From JAJVID01 sp035714085 (GTDB lineage Bacteria > Acidobacteriota > Blastocatellia > RBC074), in NCBI GenBank assembly GCA_035714085.1, contig DASTMP010000270.1, forward strand, positions 39,902-103,901: DNA of 64,000 nucleotides. Direction: 5' to 3'. A model generated the notes under the pieces. It did no database searches. It worked only from the letters and a program-made list of their open reading frames with translations, and was not told the origin of the DNA. The position numbers and the translations under genes were made by a program. Of the stretch, positions 27,323-35,557 are shown piece by piece (position 1 is the first letter of the stretch; every line of letters begins with the position of its first letter).

Positions 27323-28074
27323 CTTGTCTGCGCGATGCGGATTGCTTCGATCATCTCTCGCACCGCGCGGTCGAGTCCGACGAGGGCGGCGCGCGCGATG
27401 ATGTTGTGCCCGATATTGAATTCTTCGACCTCGGGTATGCGGGCGACCGCGCCGACGTTGCGATAGGTCAACCCATGACCCGCCGAGACCTTCAATCCGG
27501 CCTTCGCCGCAGAACGCGCGGCGTACCCGATGCGCTCCAGTTCTTTCTCGATCTCGCTGGTTCTGCGCACGGTCGCGTCTCCCGGATGCTCATTCAATTG
27601 CGCGTAGCTGGCCGTGCATATCTCGACCTGATAAGCGCCCATCTTTCCCGCGGCCTTGATCTGCTCGATGTCGGGGTCAATGAAGAGGCTGACGAAGGCG
27701 CCGGCGTCGTTCAATTTTTTGACACACTGGCGGATTGTCTTCTGGTTCGACGCGACATCGAGTCCGCCTTCAGTGGTGATCTCCTGAGGGCGTTCTGGCA
27801 CCAGCGTCACGACGTCCGGTTTGATGCGCGTGGCGATCTCGACCATCTCGTCGGTCGCGGCCATCTCGACGTTGAGATGAGTGATAACGACCTGTTTGAG
27901 CGCGATCAGATCGTAATCCTGAATGTGGCGCCGGTCGCTGCGAAGATGGGTCGTGATTCCGTCGGCCCCGGCCAGTTCGCAAATCACCGCCGCGGAGACC
28001 GGGTTCGGCTCGTTGGTCCGGCGAGCCTGACGGATGGTCGCTATGTGATCAATGTTGACGTTCAGTCTGCTCAT
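27319..28074 (-). CDS. pdxJ: Pyridoxine 5'-phosphate synthase
   Basis: A 251-residue PdxJ. The N-terminus M-S-R-L-N-V-N-I-D-H-I-A-T-I-R-Q-A-R is diagnostic, and G-A-D-G-I-T-T-H-L-R-x-D-R-R-H-I-Q follows near residue 36. It condenses 1-deoxyxylulose 5-phosphate with aminoacetone phosphate to PNP. The ATG at 28072-28074 lies inside the 3' end of the glycosyltransferase gene (26-base overlap), and its stop overlaps the phosphodiesterase start. The set therefore looks like one operon. Confidence 0.95.
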   Translation of the reverse strand: MSRLNVNIDHIATIRQARRTNEPNPVSAAVICELAGADGITTHLRSDRRHIQDYDLIALKQVVITHLNVEMAATDEMVEIATRIKPDVVTLVPERPQEITTEGGLDVASNQKTIRQCVKKLNDAGAFVSLFIDPDIEQIKAAGKMGAYQVEICTASYAQLNEHPGDATVRRTSEIEKELERIGYAARSAAKAGLKVSAGHGLTYRNVGAVARIPEVEEFNIGHNIIARAALVGLDRAVREMIEAIRIAQTR

Positions 28075-28798
28075 CGTATTTGCCAAGGAGATTATTCCAC
28101 CTGATGGTCGAGACTTCCATCAGCGCATTGATATATGCGGTCATCGGGTTTAACTTCGAGCCTTCAATGTGATTCCAAAGGACGGAAGTTTCCAGCAGCC
28201 GCCAGCCCTGCTTTTGGGCGATGAAGAGTATTTCAGGATCGAAACCGAACCCGTCAATCCGCTGCAACCTGAAGATCGATCGCGCGGCCTCTCTTCGGAA
28301 CGCTTTGAACCCGCACTGCGTATCTTTGAATCGCAAGCCGGTGAATGCGAACTGAACCAGATTGCCGATCCGCCCGAGTGTTTCACGAACAAGCGATTGA
28401 CGCGTTCCGATCAAACTGCGATCGAGCGCGCGCGACCCGAAGACGACGTCGTAGCGGCCTTCGACTATGGGCGCCACAACTTTGACGATCTCGCTGGTCG
28501 GGGTAGCCAGGTCGGCGTCAAAAAAAAGCGCGACCTCGCCGTCGGCTTTGAGCATTCCGTTTCGCACTGAATAGCCCTTACCCCGATTCCCCGGATTCTC
28601 GAGCAACCGCAGCCGGCCGCCCCCTCGACTCTCGAAATTACGGACCGCCTCAACAGTATGGTCTGTTGAACCGTCATTGACTACAATTACCTCGCTCGAA
28701 TAATTCTGTCTATCTAAATAATCGAATGTTTCAGTGAGAGTCCGGCCAATGCGATTCTCTTCGTTATAAGCCGGTATGACAATTGATAAATGAGGCAT
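28049..28798 (-). CDS. Family 2 glycosyltransferase, dolichyl-phosphate glucosyltransferase-like
   Basis: A 249-residue GT-A fold enzyme with no membrane segment. It shows S-I-V-I-P-A-Y-N-E-E-N-R at residues 5-16, V-V-N-D-G-S-T-D near 39 and the metal-binding F-F-D-A-D-L-A-T-P near 91. F-K-A-F-R-R and D-G-F-G-F-D-P-E near 170-190 fit the polyprenyl-phosphate sugar transferase group. It probably loads a sugar onto a lipid carrier. First gene of the operon with pdxJ and the phosphodiesterase. Confidence 0.82.
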   Translation of the reverse strand: MPHLSIVIPAYNEENRIGRTLTETFDYLDRQNYSSEVIVVNDGSTDHTVEAVRNFESRGGGRLRLLENPGNRGKGYSVRNGMLKADGEVALFFDADLATPTSEIVKVVAPIVEGRYDVVFGSRALDRSLIGTRQSLVRETLGRIGNLVQFAFTGLRFKDTQCGFKAFRREAARSIFRLQRIDGFGFDPEILFIAQKQGWRLLETSVLWNHIEGSKLNPMTAYINALMEVSTIRWNNLLGKYDEQTERQH

Positions 28799-28926
28799 AG
28801 CAAATGTCTCGGTTTGCCCTCTCGGGTTACTAGATGGGCAAATATAGCATGCGGCCTGTGGTGACGAAATCGGGCGATAAGATTTTCAGAGAAAGAAACC
28901 CAGCCACGAATGATAGAGTTTTGTTT

Positions 28927-30300
28927 ATGAATGATTCCAGCTCAAATTTGCTCGCCGCGCTTTTTGCCGAGCGGCGTGTGCTTACCGTAACGGAGGTGAC
29001 CGAGCAGGTAAAAGACGCGCTGGAGTCGGAATTTTTCGCTCTCCACGTTCAGGGCGAGGTCTCGAACTACAAGCGGCATCAATCGGGACACTGGTATTTC
29101 ACGTTGAAGGATTCGCATTCGCAATTGCGGGCGGTCTTTTACAGGCAATGGAACCGGCTGATGCGCTTCGAGCCCGAGAACGGGCTTGAAGTCCGATTAC
29201 GGGGCCGGCTGAGCGTTTACGAGCCCCGCGGCGAATATCAGATCATAGTCGAAGTCATGGAGCCTCTGGGCGTCGGCGCGCTCCAACTCGCGTTCGAGCA
29301 GCAGGTCAAAAGGCTCGCCGCCGAAGGGCTGTTCGACGAAGGGCGCAAGAGAAAGCTGCCGCTGCTGCCGCGACGCGTCGGGATCGTAACCTCGCCGGTC
29401 GGCGCCGCGCTGCAAGACATGCTCCAGGTACTCGGGCGGCGCAACCGCGCGATCGACGTCATAATCACGCCCGTCAAAGTGCAGGGGGCTGGCGCGGCCC
29501 GCGAAATCGTGGACGCGATTCGATTGCTCAACAAACACGGGAAGAAGCCCGGCAATGAGATCGATGTGATCATCGTCGGGCGCGGCGGCGGCTCGATCGA
29601 AGATTTGTGGGCGTTCAATGAAGAGCCGGTCGCGCGCGCGATTTATGAATCCGAAATCCCGGTGGTCTCCGCTGTCGGCCACGAAACCGATTACACGATC
29701 GCGGACTTCGTCGCCGACTATCGCGCCCCGACGCCTTCGGCGGCCGCCGAGATAGTCGCGGCGGAATCGAGCGATCTGGCGGCGCGGATCGAGTATCTGC
29801 AAGACTCGTTGGCGCGCGCGATGAATCACTCTCTGCTCATGCGCAAATCGCAACTGCGCGATCTGATCGAGGGTCGCGGATTTGCGGAGACGGCGCAAAC
29901 GATCCTATCGCTCTCGGCGAAATGCCGCGAGCTTGAAAGGCGCGCAGCCGTTGCCCTTCGGGCGCGCATGAGGGATTCCGGCTCGGAGTTTCAAGACGCG
30001 AAACGCCGCCTCGAAGCGACCGATTTCCGCGCCATGATCGCGGTCAAATCCGGGCGGCTGGACGCGCTCGATCAGCGCCTGAGTCGCGCGGCTCAAGCGC
30101 GCTTGGAAGCCAAACGGCACAACCTGGCCGTGGCGGCAAGCAAACTGGATATGCTCTCGCCTCTGGCGGTGTTGGGGCGCGGATACGCGCTGGTGAAGGA
30201 TGAGGCTGGCAATCTGATTTCGCGCGCGGCCATGGTCAAGACCGGACAGAAGCTGGCGCTGCGTTTTGAAGACGGCGAAGTCGGCTGCCGGGCGGATTGA
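28927..30300 (+). CDS. xseA: Exodeoxyribonuclease VII large subunit
   Basis: A 457-residue XseA. The N-terminal OB fold carries G-E-V-S-N-Y-K-R-H-Q-S-G-H-W-Y-F-T-L-K-D, the family signature. The central nuclease domain has V-G-I-V-T-S-P-V-G-A-A-L-Q-D, V-G-R-G-G-G-S-I-E-D-L-W-x-F-N-E and V-S-A-V-G-H-E-T-D. The coiled-coil C-terminus ends with V-L-G-R-G-Y-A. It degrades single-stranded DNA together with XseB. The ATG at 28927 was preferred; an upstream ATG at 28834 would add residues that do not fit the family. Confidence 0.95.
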   Translation: MNDSSSNLLAALFAERRVLTVTEVTEQVKDALESEFFALHVQGEVSNYKRHQSGHWYFTLKDSHSQLRAVFYRQWNRLMRFEPENGLEVRLRGRLSVYEPRGEYQIIVEVMEPLGVGALQLAFEQQVKRLAAEGLFDEGRKRKLPLLPRRVGIVTSPVGAALQDMLQVLGRRNRAIDVIITPVKVQGAGAAREIVDAIRLLNKHGKKPGNEIDVIIVGRGGGSIEDLWAFNEEPVARAIYESEIPVVSAVGHETDYTIADFVADYRAPTPSAAAEIVAAESSDLAARIEYLQDSLARAMNHSLLMRKSQLRDLIEGRGFAETAQTILSLSAKCRELERRAAVALRARMRDSGSEFQDAKRRLEATDFRAMIAVKSGRLDALDQRLSRAAQARLEAKRHNLAVAASKLDMLSPLAVLGRGYALVKDEAGNLISRAAMVKTGQKLALRFEDGEVGCRAD

Positions 30301-30327
30301 GGTGAAAGCCTGCGGCTTTCAAGCAGA

Positions 30328-30405
30328 ATAAAACCACGAAGAAATGAAGGGCACGAAGGGTTTTCCCGGCTTTTCTTCGTGTTCTTCGTTTCTTCGTGGT
30401 TTTAT
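30328..30405. repeat. Hairpin element, word cacgaagaa
   Basis: ataaaaccacgaagaaa (30328-30344) pairs perfectly with 30389-30405, with further acgaagg/cttcgtg words in the loop. It lies between xseA and xseB, genes expected to be one operon, so it may tune expression of the small subunit. Confidence 0.85.
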
Positions 30406-30445
30406 CCTGGTTGTCTTCATTTTTTGAATCCCAGGATGGAAAATT

Positions 30446-30829
30446 ATGGCTAAAAACAAGGAACAGGAACAGAGCTTTGAATCTTCGTTGGCTTCGTTGG
30501 AGCGGATAGTCGCGCATCTCGAATCGGGCGACCTGCCGCTTGAACGCGCGCTTGAGCTTTTCGAGGAAGGCGTGGCGCTCGCACGCCGCTGCCAGGCTCA
30601 ATTGGGAGACGCCGAACGCAAAGTCGAGATGCTTTTGAGAGAGCGGGGCGAAATCAAAGTCACGCCTTTTGAACCCTCGCCCATTGCCCCCTCAAAGGAC
30701 GCGCCGGCTCCCCGCTCCGAGACCGTCCAGACTCTTTCAGCGGCTAACGTCGCTTCGATCAATTCACAAATCCAATCAGGAGAAACGCCCCGAGACGAAA
30801 GTAGTTCAGATGATTCAGTCCCCTTCTAA
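30446..30829 (+). CDS. xseB: Exodeoxyribonuclease VII small subunit
   Basis: A 127-residue protein. The first 75 residues are the XseB helical hairpin (F-E-S-S-L-A-S-L-E-R-I-V-x-x-L-E-S-G-D-L-P-L-E-R-A-L). Residues 76-127 are a polar tail not found in typical XseB proteins of about 80 residues. The tail overlaps the start of the prenyl synthase by 20 bases. XseB binds XseA along its coiled coil. It is 145 bases from xseA, separated by a hairpin element. Confidence 0.92.
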   Translation: MAKNKEQEQSFESSLASLERIVAHLESGDLPLERALELFEEGVALARRCQAQLGDAERKVEMLLRERGEIKVTPFEPSPIAPSKDAPAPRSETVQTLSAANVASINSQIQSGETPRDESSSDDSVPF

Positions 30830-31736
30830 ATTCAGTAAAACCGAACTGGTCGTGAACATCACCGAATATTTCCAGCAAAAGGCCTCGCGGGTCGATCAGT
30901 GGCTTGATCGCCTGCTCCCATCCGAATCGGAAGATCCTTCGATCATTCACCAGGCGATGCGGTACAGCGTCTTCGCCGGCGGCAAGCGATTGCGCCCGAT
31001 CCTGACCATCGCGACGGGCGAAGTATTCGGCGCCGGCGAGCAGTCGCTGCTGCCCGCAGCCTGCGCGCTCGAAATGATTCACACATACTCGTTGATTCAC
31101 GACGATCTGCCGGCGATGGACAACGACGATTTGCGCCGGGGAATGCCCACCTGCCACGTCAAGTTCGGAGAAGCGATGGCGATCCTCGCCGGAGACGCGC
31201 TGCTGACTCAGGCCTTCCTGACGATCGCCGATTACGAAACGCAAAACTCCGAGGCCAAAGCGCGCGTGATTTCAGAAGTGGCTCACGCGTCCGCGACGAC
31301 GGGAGCGTTGATCGGTGGCCAGGTATTGGATATTCAATCCGAGGGTAAACCGGTCACCGGCGCGCAACTCGAAGAGATTCATCGCGCCAAGACCGGGGCC
31401 TTGATCCGTTGCGCGGTTCGCATCGGCGCGATCATCGGCGGCGCGAGCGAGGACGAATTGAACGCGATAACCGAATACGGAGAGAAGGCCGGGTTGGCTT
31501 TTCAGGTCGCCGACGACCTGCTGGACGAAACCGCCACCAGCGAGGAACTGGGCAAGACCGCCGGCAAGGACGCCGCAAGTCAAAAGGCTACCTACACCGC
31601 GCTCTATGGAATCGACGGCGCCAAACAGATGGCGCATCGCCTCTACAGCGAAGCCATCGGCGCAGCGCGACGAGCACAGCGCGACACTTCAATACTGGAC
31701 GCGATAGCTCGTTTTATAATTGAAAGAAGATCGTAA
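30810..31736 (+). CDS. ispA: Short-chain polyprenyl diphosphate synthase (farnesyl/geranylgeranyl type)
   Basis: A 308-residue trans-prenyltransferase. It shows G-G-K-R-L-R-P near residue 53, the first Asp-rich motif D-D-L-P-A-M-D-N-D-D-L-R-R-G near 95, and the second D-D-L-L-D near 231. The inserted residues in the first motif are typical of bacterial IspA. It makes farnesyl (or geranylgeranyl) diphosphate for quinones and undecaprenyl lipid. The ATG at 30810 lies inside the end of xseB; the xseB-ispA order is common in bacteria. Chain length is not certain. Confidence 0.9.
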   Translation: MIQSPSKFSKTELVVNITEYFQQKASRVDQWLDRLLPSESEDPSIIHQAMRYSVFAGGKRLRPILTIATGEVFGAGEQSLLPAACALEMIHTYSLIHDDLPAMDNDDLRRGMPTCHVKFGEAMAILAGDALLTQAFLTIADYETQNSEAKARVISEVAHASATTGALIGGQVLDIQSEGKPVTGAQLEEIHRAKTGALIRCAVRIGAIIGGASEDELNAITEYGEKAGLAFQVADDLLDETATSEELGKTAGKDAASQKATYTALYGIDGAKQMAHRLYSEAIGAARRAQRDTSILDAIARFIIERRS

Positions 31737-31745
31737 CCACAAAAA

Positions 31746-31805
31746 GGGAGTGGGGACAAGGCGCGCTTTCCCATCCCCACTCCCCATTCCCCATTCCCCA
31801 CTCCC
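31746..31805. repeat. Hairpin element, words gggagtgg / ggggatgg
   Basis: Left arm gggagtggggac at 31747-31758, right arm with atccccactccccattccccattccccactccc words at about 31772-31805. It lies between ispA and tlyA. The right arm is longer than the left, so the hairpin is asymmetric. Confidence 0.75.
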
Positions 31806-31814
31806 AAAATCGCA

Positions 31815-32558
31815 ATGAAACCTAAGACCGACAAGGAACGCCTGGACAAGTTGCTCGTGACGCGCGGGCTGGCCGAGACCCGCGCGAAGGCGCAGTCGTT
31901 GATCCTTGCGGGACAGGTCTTCAGCCGTCAACAACGATTGGACAAGGCCGGCCAATTGGTTCCTATTGAGATCGAATTGACGATCCGCGAGCCGATGCCA
32001 TTCGTCAGCCGGGGCGGTTTGAAGCTGGCCGCCGCGCTCGATCACTTCAGTATCGATGTGGTCGGCAGAGTCTGTCTCGACATCGGCGCCTCGACGGGCG
32101 GATTTACCGATTGCATGCTCCAGCGCGGCGCGGCGCGAGTGGTCGCCATCGACGTCGGGCGCGGCCAGTTGGATTGGAAATTGCGACAGGACAGCCGCGT
32201 CGAATTGCGCGAGGGCGTCAACGCGCGGTACTTATCGCCGGATGATTTCGTCGACCGCTTCGACGTAGGCGTCGTCGACGTCTCATTCATCTCTCTGAAA
32301 AAAATCCTTCCGATCATCCCGTCGCTCCTTCGCCCGCCTGCCTTGGTGATCACTCTCATTAAGCCTCAGTTCGAGGTCGGGCGCGAAGAGGTCGGGAAGG
32401 GCGGCATAGTGCGCGACGAAGCGGCGCAACGCCGCGTCGTTGAAGAGATCACATCGTTCGCCGCTGGCCTGGGGATGCGCGCGCTTGGCGTCATCGAATC
32501 TCCGATACTCGGAGCGGACGGCAACCGCGAGTTTCTGGCCTGTTTCGAGATCCCGTAA
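31815..32558 (+). CDS. tlyA: TlyA-family rRNA methyltransferase
   Basis: A 247-residue protein with an N-terminal S4 RNA-binding domain (R-L-D-K-L-L-V-T-R-G-L-A-E-T-R-A-K-A) and a FtsJ-like Rossmann methyltransferase (F-V-S-R-G-G-x-K-L near residue 63, D-I-G-A-S-T-G-G-F-T-D near 90, and D-V-S-F-I-S near 156). TlyA 2'-O-methylates 16S and/or 23S rRNA and was once called hemolysin. It often follows ispA/dxs in bacteria; dxs is absent here. Confidence 0.9.
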   Translation: MKPKTDKERLDKLLVTRGLAETRAKAQSLILAGQVFSRQQRLDKAGQLVPIEIELTIREPMPFVSRGGLKLAAALDHFSIDVVGRVCLDIGASTGGFTDCMLQRGAARVVAIDVGRGQLDWKLRQDSRVELREGVNARYLSPDDFVDRFDVGVVDVSFISLKKILPIIPSLLRPPALVITLIKPQFEVGREEVGKGGIVRDEAAQRRVVEEITSFAAGLGMRALGVIESPILGADGNREFLACFEIP

Positions 32559-32729
32559 GGAAATTAAACCACGAATTGAACACATCAATGATTCCCTGAA
32601 TCCATAACGTAAAATTAAGGCGACGGCTACGCCTCCGAACAGACCACCGCCTTGTCATACATCTTCGCGGCTATTATGCTTGCCCGGGTTGATGCGCCAT
32701 CGTGTAAACAACACCTTCAAGGAGAGAAC

Positions 32730-34427
32730 ATGCCGACAGCTTTGCTGAATCGCTCGCGCCTTGTTCCCGCGCTCTGTCTTATTCTCGCGCTCGCGAACAG
32801 CTTTTCCACTTCCACCGCCGCCGCGCAACAGCGCCGTCGCGCAACAGCGCCGCCCGCCGCGGCGAAAACTGTCCGTCTGGTCGTCGGCATAGTGATAGAC
32901 CAGTTCCGTTATGATTACCTGATGCGATTCCATGATCAGTTCGGCGAGGGCGGGTTCAAACGATTGTTGAACGGCGGAGCGGTGTTTACGAACGCCAATT
33001 ACATTCATGTGCCGACCTACACCGCATGCGGCCACGCCACGTTTATGAGCGGCGCGACTCCGTCGATGAACGGCATCATCGGCAACGAGTGGTACGACCG
33101 AGAATCTGGGAAGCGCGTCACAAGTGTCAGTGACGGCAAAGTCAAATTGCTCGGCGGACCTGCCGGCGCCGCCGGCAGTTCTCCTTCAAGAATGCTCGGC
33201 TCGACCATTGGTGACGAATTGAAATTGGCCAGCGGCGGACAATCCAAGGTCATCGGCATTTCGCTCAAAGACCGCGCGGCCATTCTGCCATCAGGCAAAC
33301 ACCCGAACGGGGCTTACTGGTACGACATGAACACCGGCAATCTGGTTTCGAGCACGTACTATTTCAGCGATCTGCCGGAGTGGGTGAAGAAGTTCAATAA
33401 GGAAATGCGGCCCGACCGTTTCTTCGGCAAGCGTTGGGAAAAACTCCTGCCCGAATCGGCGTATCAACGCTCGACCGCTGACGATATGCCTTATGAAAAA
33501 TTCTCCGCAGGAAACAAATTCCCCTATTTGATCAACGGCGGCGAAGAAGTTCCGGGGCCGCGGTTCTACAACCAATTTCAATACACGCCATTCGCCAACG
33601 ATTATCTGGTCGATTTCGCCAAAGCCGCGATCGAGGGCGAACAACTCGGCGCGGACAACACGACCGATCTGCTGACCGTGAGTTTTTCGTCGAATGATCT
33701 GATAGGGCACTCCTACGGCCCGTACAGCCAGGAAGTGCAGGACATCACGCTCCGAACGGATCGCACACTGGCCGAGTTTTTCAATTATCTCGATCATAAG
33801 ATCGGCCTCGACCGTGTCCTCATCGCGCTGACCGCCGATCACGGCGTCGCGCCCGTGCCGGCGCACGCCCAGCAGTTCGGCCTCGGCGGAATTGTCGAGC
33901 CGAAGTCGGTAACAGAAGCCGTCCAGAACGCGCTAAACAAAAGCTTCGGCGAGGAGAAATGGATTCTGGATTTCTACAACGGCAACGTTTATTTGGATGA
34001 AGCCGCCATCGAGCGGCGCAAGCTCAACGTCGAAGATGTCGAGCGCGTAGCGAGCCTGGCCGTTGTGAAGATCGAAGGCGTCGCTGAATGCTTCACGCGC
34101 TCGCAGATCCTTTCAGGCCGAGTGCCGCAGACCAGGATAGCGCGCAGCGTGTGCAACGGCTTCAACGCCCATCGCAACGGCAACCTGGTCGTGGTGCCTG
34201 ACCCCTTCTTCTTCATCGGCGAAGGCATTACGACCACGCACGGCGCGCCTTACACTTACGACACGCACGTGCCCTTGATCCTTTACGGCGCCGGCGTCGC
34301 GCCCGGAACCTACTACTCCGAAGCCAGCCCGGCGGACATCGCCCCGACGCTCGCGACGATGCTCAAGATCGAAACACCGAGCAACTGCGTCGGGCGCATT
34401 CTGGGCGAAGCGATCAAAGCGAAGTGA
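32730..34427 (+). CDS. Exported PafA-like alkaline phosphatase
   Basis: A 565-residue phosphatase with a signal peptide (residues 8-32). The metal and nucleophile motifs of the PafA type are present: V-I-D-Q-F-R-Y-D-Y near residue 56, P-T-Y-T-A-C-G-H-A-T-F-M-S-G-A-T-P-S near 95 (Thr nucleophile), D-L-I-G-H-S-Y-G-P near 322, and T-A-D-H-G-V-A-P-V near 368. It probably liberates phosphate in the periplasm. The ATG at 32730 has an AAGGAGAG site nine bases upstream. The gap before it (32559-32729) holds no gene I can see. Confidence 0.85.
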   Translation: MPTALLNRSRLVPALCLILALANSFSTSTAAAQQRRRATAPPAAAKTVRLVVGIVIDQFRYDYLMRFHDQFGEGGFKRLLNGGAVFTNANYIHVPTYTACGHATFMSGATPSMNGIIGNEWYDRESGKRVTSVSDGKVKLLGGPAGAAGSSPSRMLGSTIGDELKLASGGQSKVIGISLKDRAAILPSGKHPNGAYWYDMNTGNLVSSTYYFSDLPEWVKKFNKEMRPDRFFGKRWEKLLPESAYQRSTADDMPYEKFSAGNKFPYLINGGEEVPGPRFYNQFQYTPFANDYLVDFAKAAIEGEQLGADNTTDLLTVSFSSNDLIGHSYGPYSQEVQDITLRTDRTLAEFFNYLDHKIGLDRVLIALTADHGVAPVPAHAQQFGLGGIVEPKSVTEAVQNALNKSFGEEKWILDFYNGNVYLDEAAIERRKLNVEDVERVASLAVVKIEGVAECFTRSQILSGRVPQTRIARSVCNGFNAHRNGNLVVVPDPFFFIGEGITTTHGAPYTYDTHVPLILYGAGVAPGTYYSEASPADIAPTLATMLKIETPSNCVGRILGEAIKAK

Positions 34428-34429
34428 CA

Positions 34430-34555
34430 GTGGAGCATTAAGAAATCGTCCGCCGCGTCGAAGCCTTCTTCAAACATGCTCATCAGATCGAGGCTTGCTA
34501 CCAGAAAGCCAAAGCGCAAGTGGACAAGCTGAACACTCAATCCTTTCAATTGAAG
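34430..34555 (+). pseudogene. Remnant of a type I restriction specificity subunit (hsdS) C-terminus
   Basis: Directly after the PafA stop, the frame reads V-E-H-stop-E-I-V-R-R-V-E-A-F-F-K-H-A then Q-I-E-A-C-Y-Q-K-A-K-A-Q-V-D-K-L. That is the C-terminal conserved helix of HsdS proteins, which commonly read E-I-V-R-R-V-E-A-L-F and A-x-x-Q-V-D-x-L. The TAA at 34439-34441 is one base from CAA (Gln). The rest of hsdS, hsdM and hsdR are absent. The frame runs on into the DUF4186 gene without a stop, so a mis-called longer start there would fuse the two. Confidence 0.7.
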
Positions 34556-34597
34556 AGCATTCAGAACGGTGACTGGCGCTGTTGGTATAATCCCCGG

Positions 34598-35008
34598 ATG
34601 CGAGACCTCGACCAGCTTTTTCAGGCGCTGGATAAATCGCCATTCCGCCGGCGTTTCCGGCTCGGAGGCAGAGAATTCGATTACCTGCTCAGCAAAGGCA
34701 TGGAGACGGTCTTGGAACACGCCGCCGGTTTTATCGAGCAGAGGCTGGCGCCTGCGAATACTCCGAACGACGGGCGGCAGACCCCGAAGCGCAACCATCC
34801 GGTCTTCATCGCGCAGCACGCGACCGCGACCTGCTGCCGTGGTTGTCTGCAAAAGTGGCATGACGTTCAGAAGGGCCGTGAGTTGCGGGAAGACGAAAAA
34901 CGCTATGTTCTGGGCGTGATCGAACGGTGGCTTTCACAGCAGGCGCAAATGACGACAGGCGACAGCGCTTTGCCGCGCTCCTCAGCCGATGTGACACGCA
35001 ATGAGTGA
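34598..35008 (+). CDS. DUF4186 protein
   Basis: A 136-residue cytoplasmic protein recognised as DUF4186 by F-R-R-R-F-R-L near residue 17 and H-P-V-F-I-A-Q-H-A-T-A-T-C-C-R-G-C-L-x-K-W-H near 68. The Cys-Cys-x-x-Cys with nearby His suggests a metal site; function unknown. The ATG at 34598 begins the family homology; an upstream GTG at 34520 would read hsdS remnant sequence. Its end overlaps mug by 8 bases (ATGAGTGA), so the two are probably co-translated. Confidence 0.75.
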   Translation: MRDLDQLFQALDKSPFRRRFRLGGREFDYLLSKGMETVLEHAAGFIEQRLAPANTPNDGRQTPKRNHPVFIAQHATATCCRGCLQKWHDVQKGRELREDEKRYVLGVIERWLSQQAQMTTGDSALPRSSADVTRNE

Positions 35009-35552
35009 TCGCAAACCATCGAAAGAGGAACTGCTCGCCGCCGCAGGGAAGACCGTGCCGGACGTGATTGCGAATGGATTGCAACTCCTCTTTTGCGGAA
35101 TCAATCCGGGATTGTATACGGCGGCTGTAGGGCATCACTTCGCCCGGCCCGGCAACCGGTTCTGGCCTGCTTTGCTCAAGGCCGGATTTACCGACCGGCT
35201 GCTTGCGCCTTCTGAAGAACGCGAGTTGCTCAAGCGCGGCTACGGCATCACCAATTTGGTCGCCCGCGCTACGGCGTCCGCATCGGAATTATCAAACGAA
35301 GAGTACCTGCGGGGGGCGCGAATTCTGGAAAAGAAAATCCTCCGTTACAAGCCGAAGTGTGTGGCCTTCCTGGGCGTCGGAGCGTACCGGGCCGCGTTCG
35401 GTCGCCCCAAAGCCGCAATTGGCCGGCAGGATGAGCGGATGGGCGGCGCAGTGATCTGGACGCTGCCGAACCCTAGCGGATTGAACGCGAACTATCAGCT
35501 TGATGATCTGGCGCGTTTGTTTGCGGAGCTTCGTGAAGCAGTGGCCAGATGA
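35001..35552 (+). CDS. mug: G/U mismatch-specific DNA glycosylase
   Basis: A 183-residue Mug/TDG-family uracil-DNA glycosylase. L-F-C-G-I-N-P-G-L near residue 30 is motif I with the catalytic Asn, and L-P-N-P-S-G-L-N-A near 155 is motif II. It removes uracil, thymine or ethenocytosine from mispairs with G. It overlaps the DUF4186 gene and converges with the lytic transglycosylase, leaving 5 bases between stops. Confidence 0.9.
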   Translation: MSDRKPSKEELLAAAGKTVPDVIANGLQLLFCGINPGLYTAAVGHHFARPGNRFWPALLKAGFTDRLLAPSEERELLKRGYGITNLVARATASASELSNEEYLRGARILEKKILRYKPKCVAFLGVGAYRAAFGRPKAAIGRQDERMGGAVIWTLPNPSGLNANYQLDDLARLFAELREAVAR

Positions 35553-35557
35553 GGAAT

